From NCBI GenBank assembly GCA_013415575.1, contig JAAEES010000112.1, positions 1 through 6,998 of the forward strand: a stretch of 6,998 nt of DNA, in the 5' to 3' direction. Positions 6,491 to 6,998 of this stretch are shown here, in pieces; position 1 is the stretch's first letter; each line of letters starts with the position of its first letter. The position numbers and the translations under genes were made by a program. The notes under the pieces were generated by a model. The model worked only from the letters and a program-made list of their open reading frames with translations, did no database searches and was not told the DNA's origin. The stretch is from Methanomicrobiales archaeon. GTDB taxonomy: Archaea > Halobacteriota > Methanomicrobia > Methanomicrobiales > Methanospirillaceae.

Positions 6491-6647
6491 TCCGGATACG
6501 GAAAGCGGGTCGGCAGGCGATACTATTCTCACACCGGGGTCGCTCGTGCAATACGTCATCTATGATGAGACCAGATCCCTGGATCATAAATAAAGGATCG
6601 AAACAGAGCCGACGGTTAAGAATCCACGTCATCCGGTGAACAGCACG
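6491..6647. other. Convergent intergenic spacer with an AT-rich element
   Basis: No gene is recognised here. The only compositional feature is GGATCATAAATAAAGGATC at 6581-6599, an AT core between two GGATC copies. On the minus strand it reads CTTTATTTATG and resembles a TATA box, which could drive a transcript antisense to the exporter 3' end. There is no other support for that. Confidence 0.3.
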
Positions 6648-6665
6648 TTTTTCTGAAAAAAGAAA
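6648..6665. terminator. Bidirectional T-tract terminator between convergent genes
   Basis: On the plus strand, GTTTTTC at 6647-6653 offers a T5 run about 160 bases after the exporter stop. On the minus strand, CTTTCTTTTTTC (6665-6654 region) lies about 15 bases after the kinase stop. Archaeal termination is typically directed by U-rich tracts without a stable hairpin, so this element could serve both genes. It is better placed for the kinase. Confidence 0.5.
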
Positions 6666-6680
6666 GATGAACCGCCGGAA

Positions 6681-6998
6681 TCAATCCCGGGGATTCCCGA
6701 TGGTGAAAAAGAACGTCGCTCCCCGGTCAGGTTCGCTCTCGGCCCATATTCTGCCGTCATGCCGCCGGATGATGCGGTACACTATGGCCAGGCCGATACC
6801 GGATCCCTCATACTCAGGGCTCGTGTGCAACCGCTGGAATGGTTTGAAGAGTTTGTCCGCATACTGCATGTCAAACCCGGTCCCGTTATCCCGGACAAAG
6901 TATACCGTTCCTCCCTCTTCCGTTCTGGCCCCGATCTCTATCCGGGGATGATCCGTGTGCCGGGTGAATTTCACTGCATTGGAGATGAGGTTGAAGTA
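6681..6998 (-). CDS. Histidine kinase, C-terminal ATPase domain (partial)
   Basis: These are the last 105 residues of a sensor histidine kinase; the sensor domains and phospho-accepting histidine lie beyond the right edge. The HATPase_c domain is complete from the N-box onward: YFNLISNAVKFT (1-12, Mg-ATP-binding Asn7), the G1 box RDNGTGFD (36-43), the F-box FKPFQRLH (51-58), the G2 box GSGIGLAIVYRII (65-77), and the closing GRIWAESEP...GATFFFTI. The FQRLHTSPEYEGSGIGLAI pattern is common in PAS/GAF-containing kinases of methanogens and of the phytochrome-like branch. The frame stays open to the window edge, so the internal GTG at 6974 is not the start. No cognate response regulator is visible. 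With all ATP-binding motifs intact it should be active. Confidence 0.93.
   Translation of the reverse strand, partial: YFNLISNAVKFTRHTDHPRIEIGARTEEGGTVYFVRDNGTGFDMQYADKLFKPFQRLHTSPEYEGSGIGLAIVYRIIRRHDGRIWAESEPDRGATFFFTIGNPRD

Noticed and set aside
1..6998. CRISPR array, tRNA or rRNA genes.
   Set aside because: I saw no regularly spaced repeats, no cloverleaf-like segments with a T-loop consensus, and no rRNA-like conserved stretches on either strand.

Overview
The window looks archaeal, most likely from a methanogen of the Methanomicrobiales type. This is inferred from content: a COG1361-type cell-surface protein encoded with an ABC exporter, an iron-sulfur flavoprotein (Isf) of the kind common in methanogens, a small multi-drug export protein, an orphan HEPN protein and a sensor kinase. 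TATA-like elements near gene starts and weak or absent Shine-Dalgarno sites fit an archaeon. The DNA is GC-rich (about 57-68% in sampled 60-base blocks), except for a poorer stretch around 3.7-4.3 kb. No taxonomic marker is present, so the assignment stays an inference.

Layout. From 1 to 2623, all on the minus strand, lies a tightly coupled three-gene operon. In transcription order it encodes a secreted, C-terminally membrane-anchored CARDB-like/COG1361 protein, an FtsX/MacB-type permease, and the start of a LolD/MacB-type ATPase cut by the window edge. The first junction is a TAATG overlap and the second has a 1-base gap. A 234-base divergent region (2624-2857) carries a TATA box for this operon and a 10-base direct repeat. 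On its other side the plus strand encodes a 223-residue Isf-family flavoprotein with a complete Cx2Cx2Cx5C cluster motif.

From 3530 to 4305 there is a convergent gap with two small hairpins, then a minus-strand HEPN-domain gene in lower-GC DNA with no nucleotidyltransferase partner beside it. A 104-base divergent region separates it from a plus-strand HI0933/BaiN-like (COG2081) flavoprotein gene. That gene is intact over most of its length, but its first ~36 codons contain an in-frame TGA and no FAD-binding GxGxxG motif. I call it a probable pseudogene, or a gene carrying local sequence errors.

From 5539 to 6998 there is a 262-base spacer with a doubtful small ORF and an inverted repeat, then a small multi-drug export family membrane protein on the plus strand. 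A convergent spacer with T-tracts on both strands follows, and then the C-terminal ATPase domain of a histidine kinase on the minus strand, running off the window.

How they work together. Only the ABC operon is a clear functional unit: the surface protein, permease and ATPase probably form one envelope complex. The other genes look like independent transcription units. I found no convincing previously undescribed multi-gene system. The points most worth a second look are the damaged flavoprotein start, the orphan HEPN gene in atypical DNA, the recurrent surface-protein/ABC arrangement, and the repeats at the divergent promoter.
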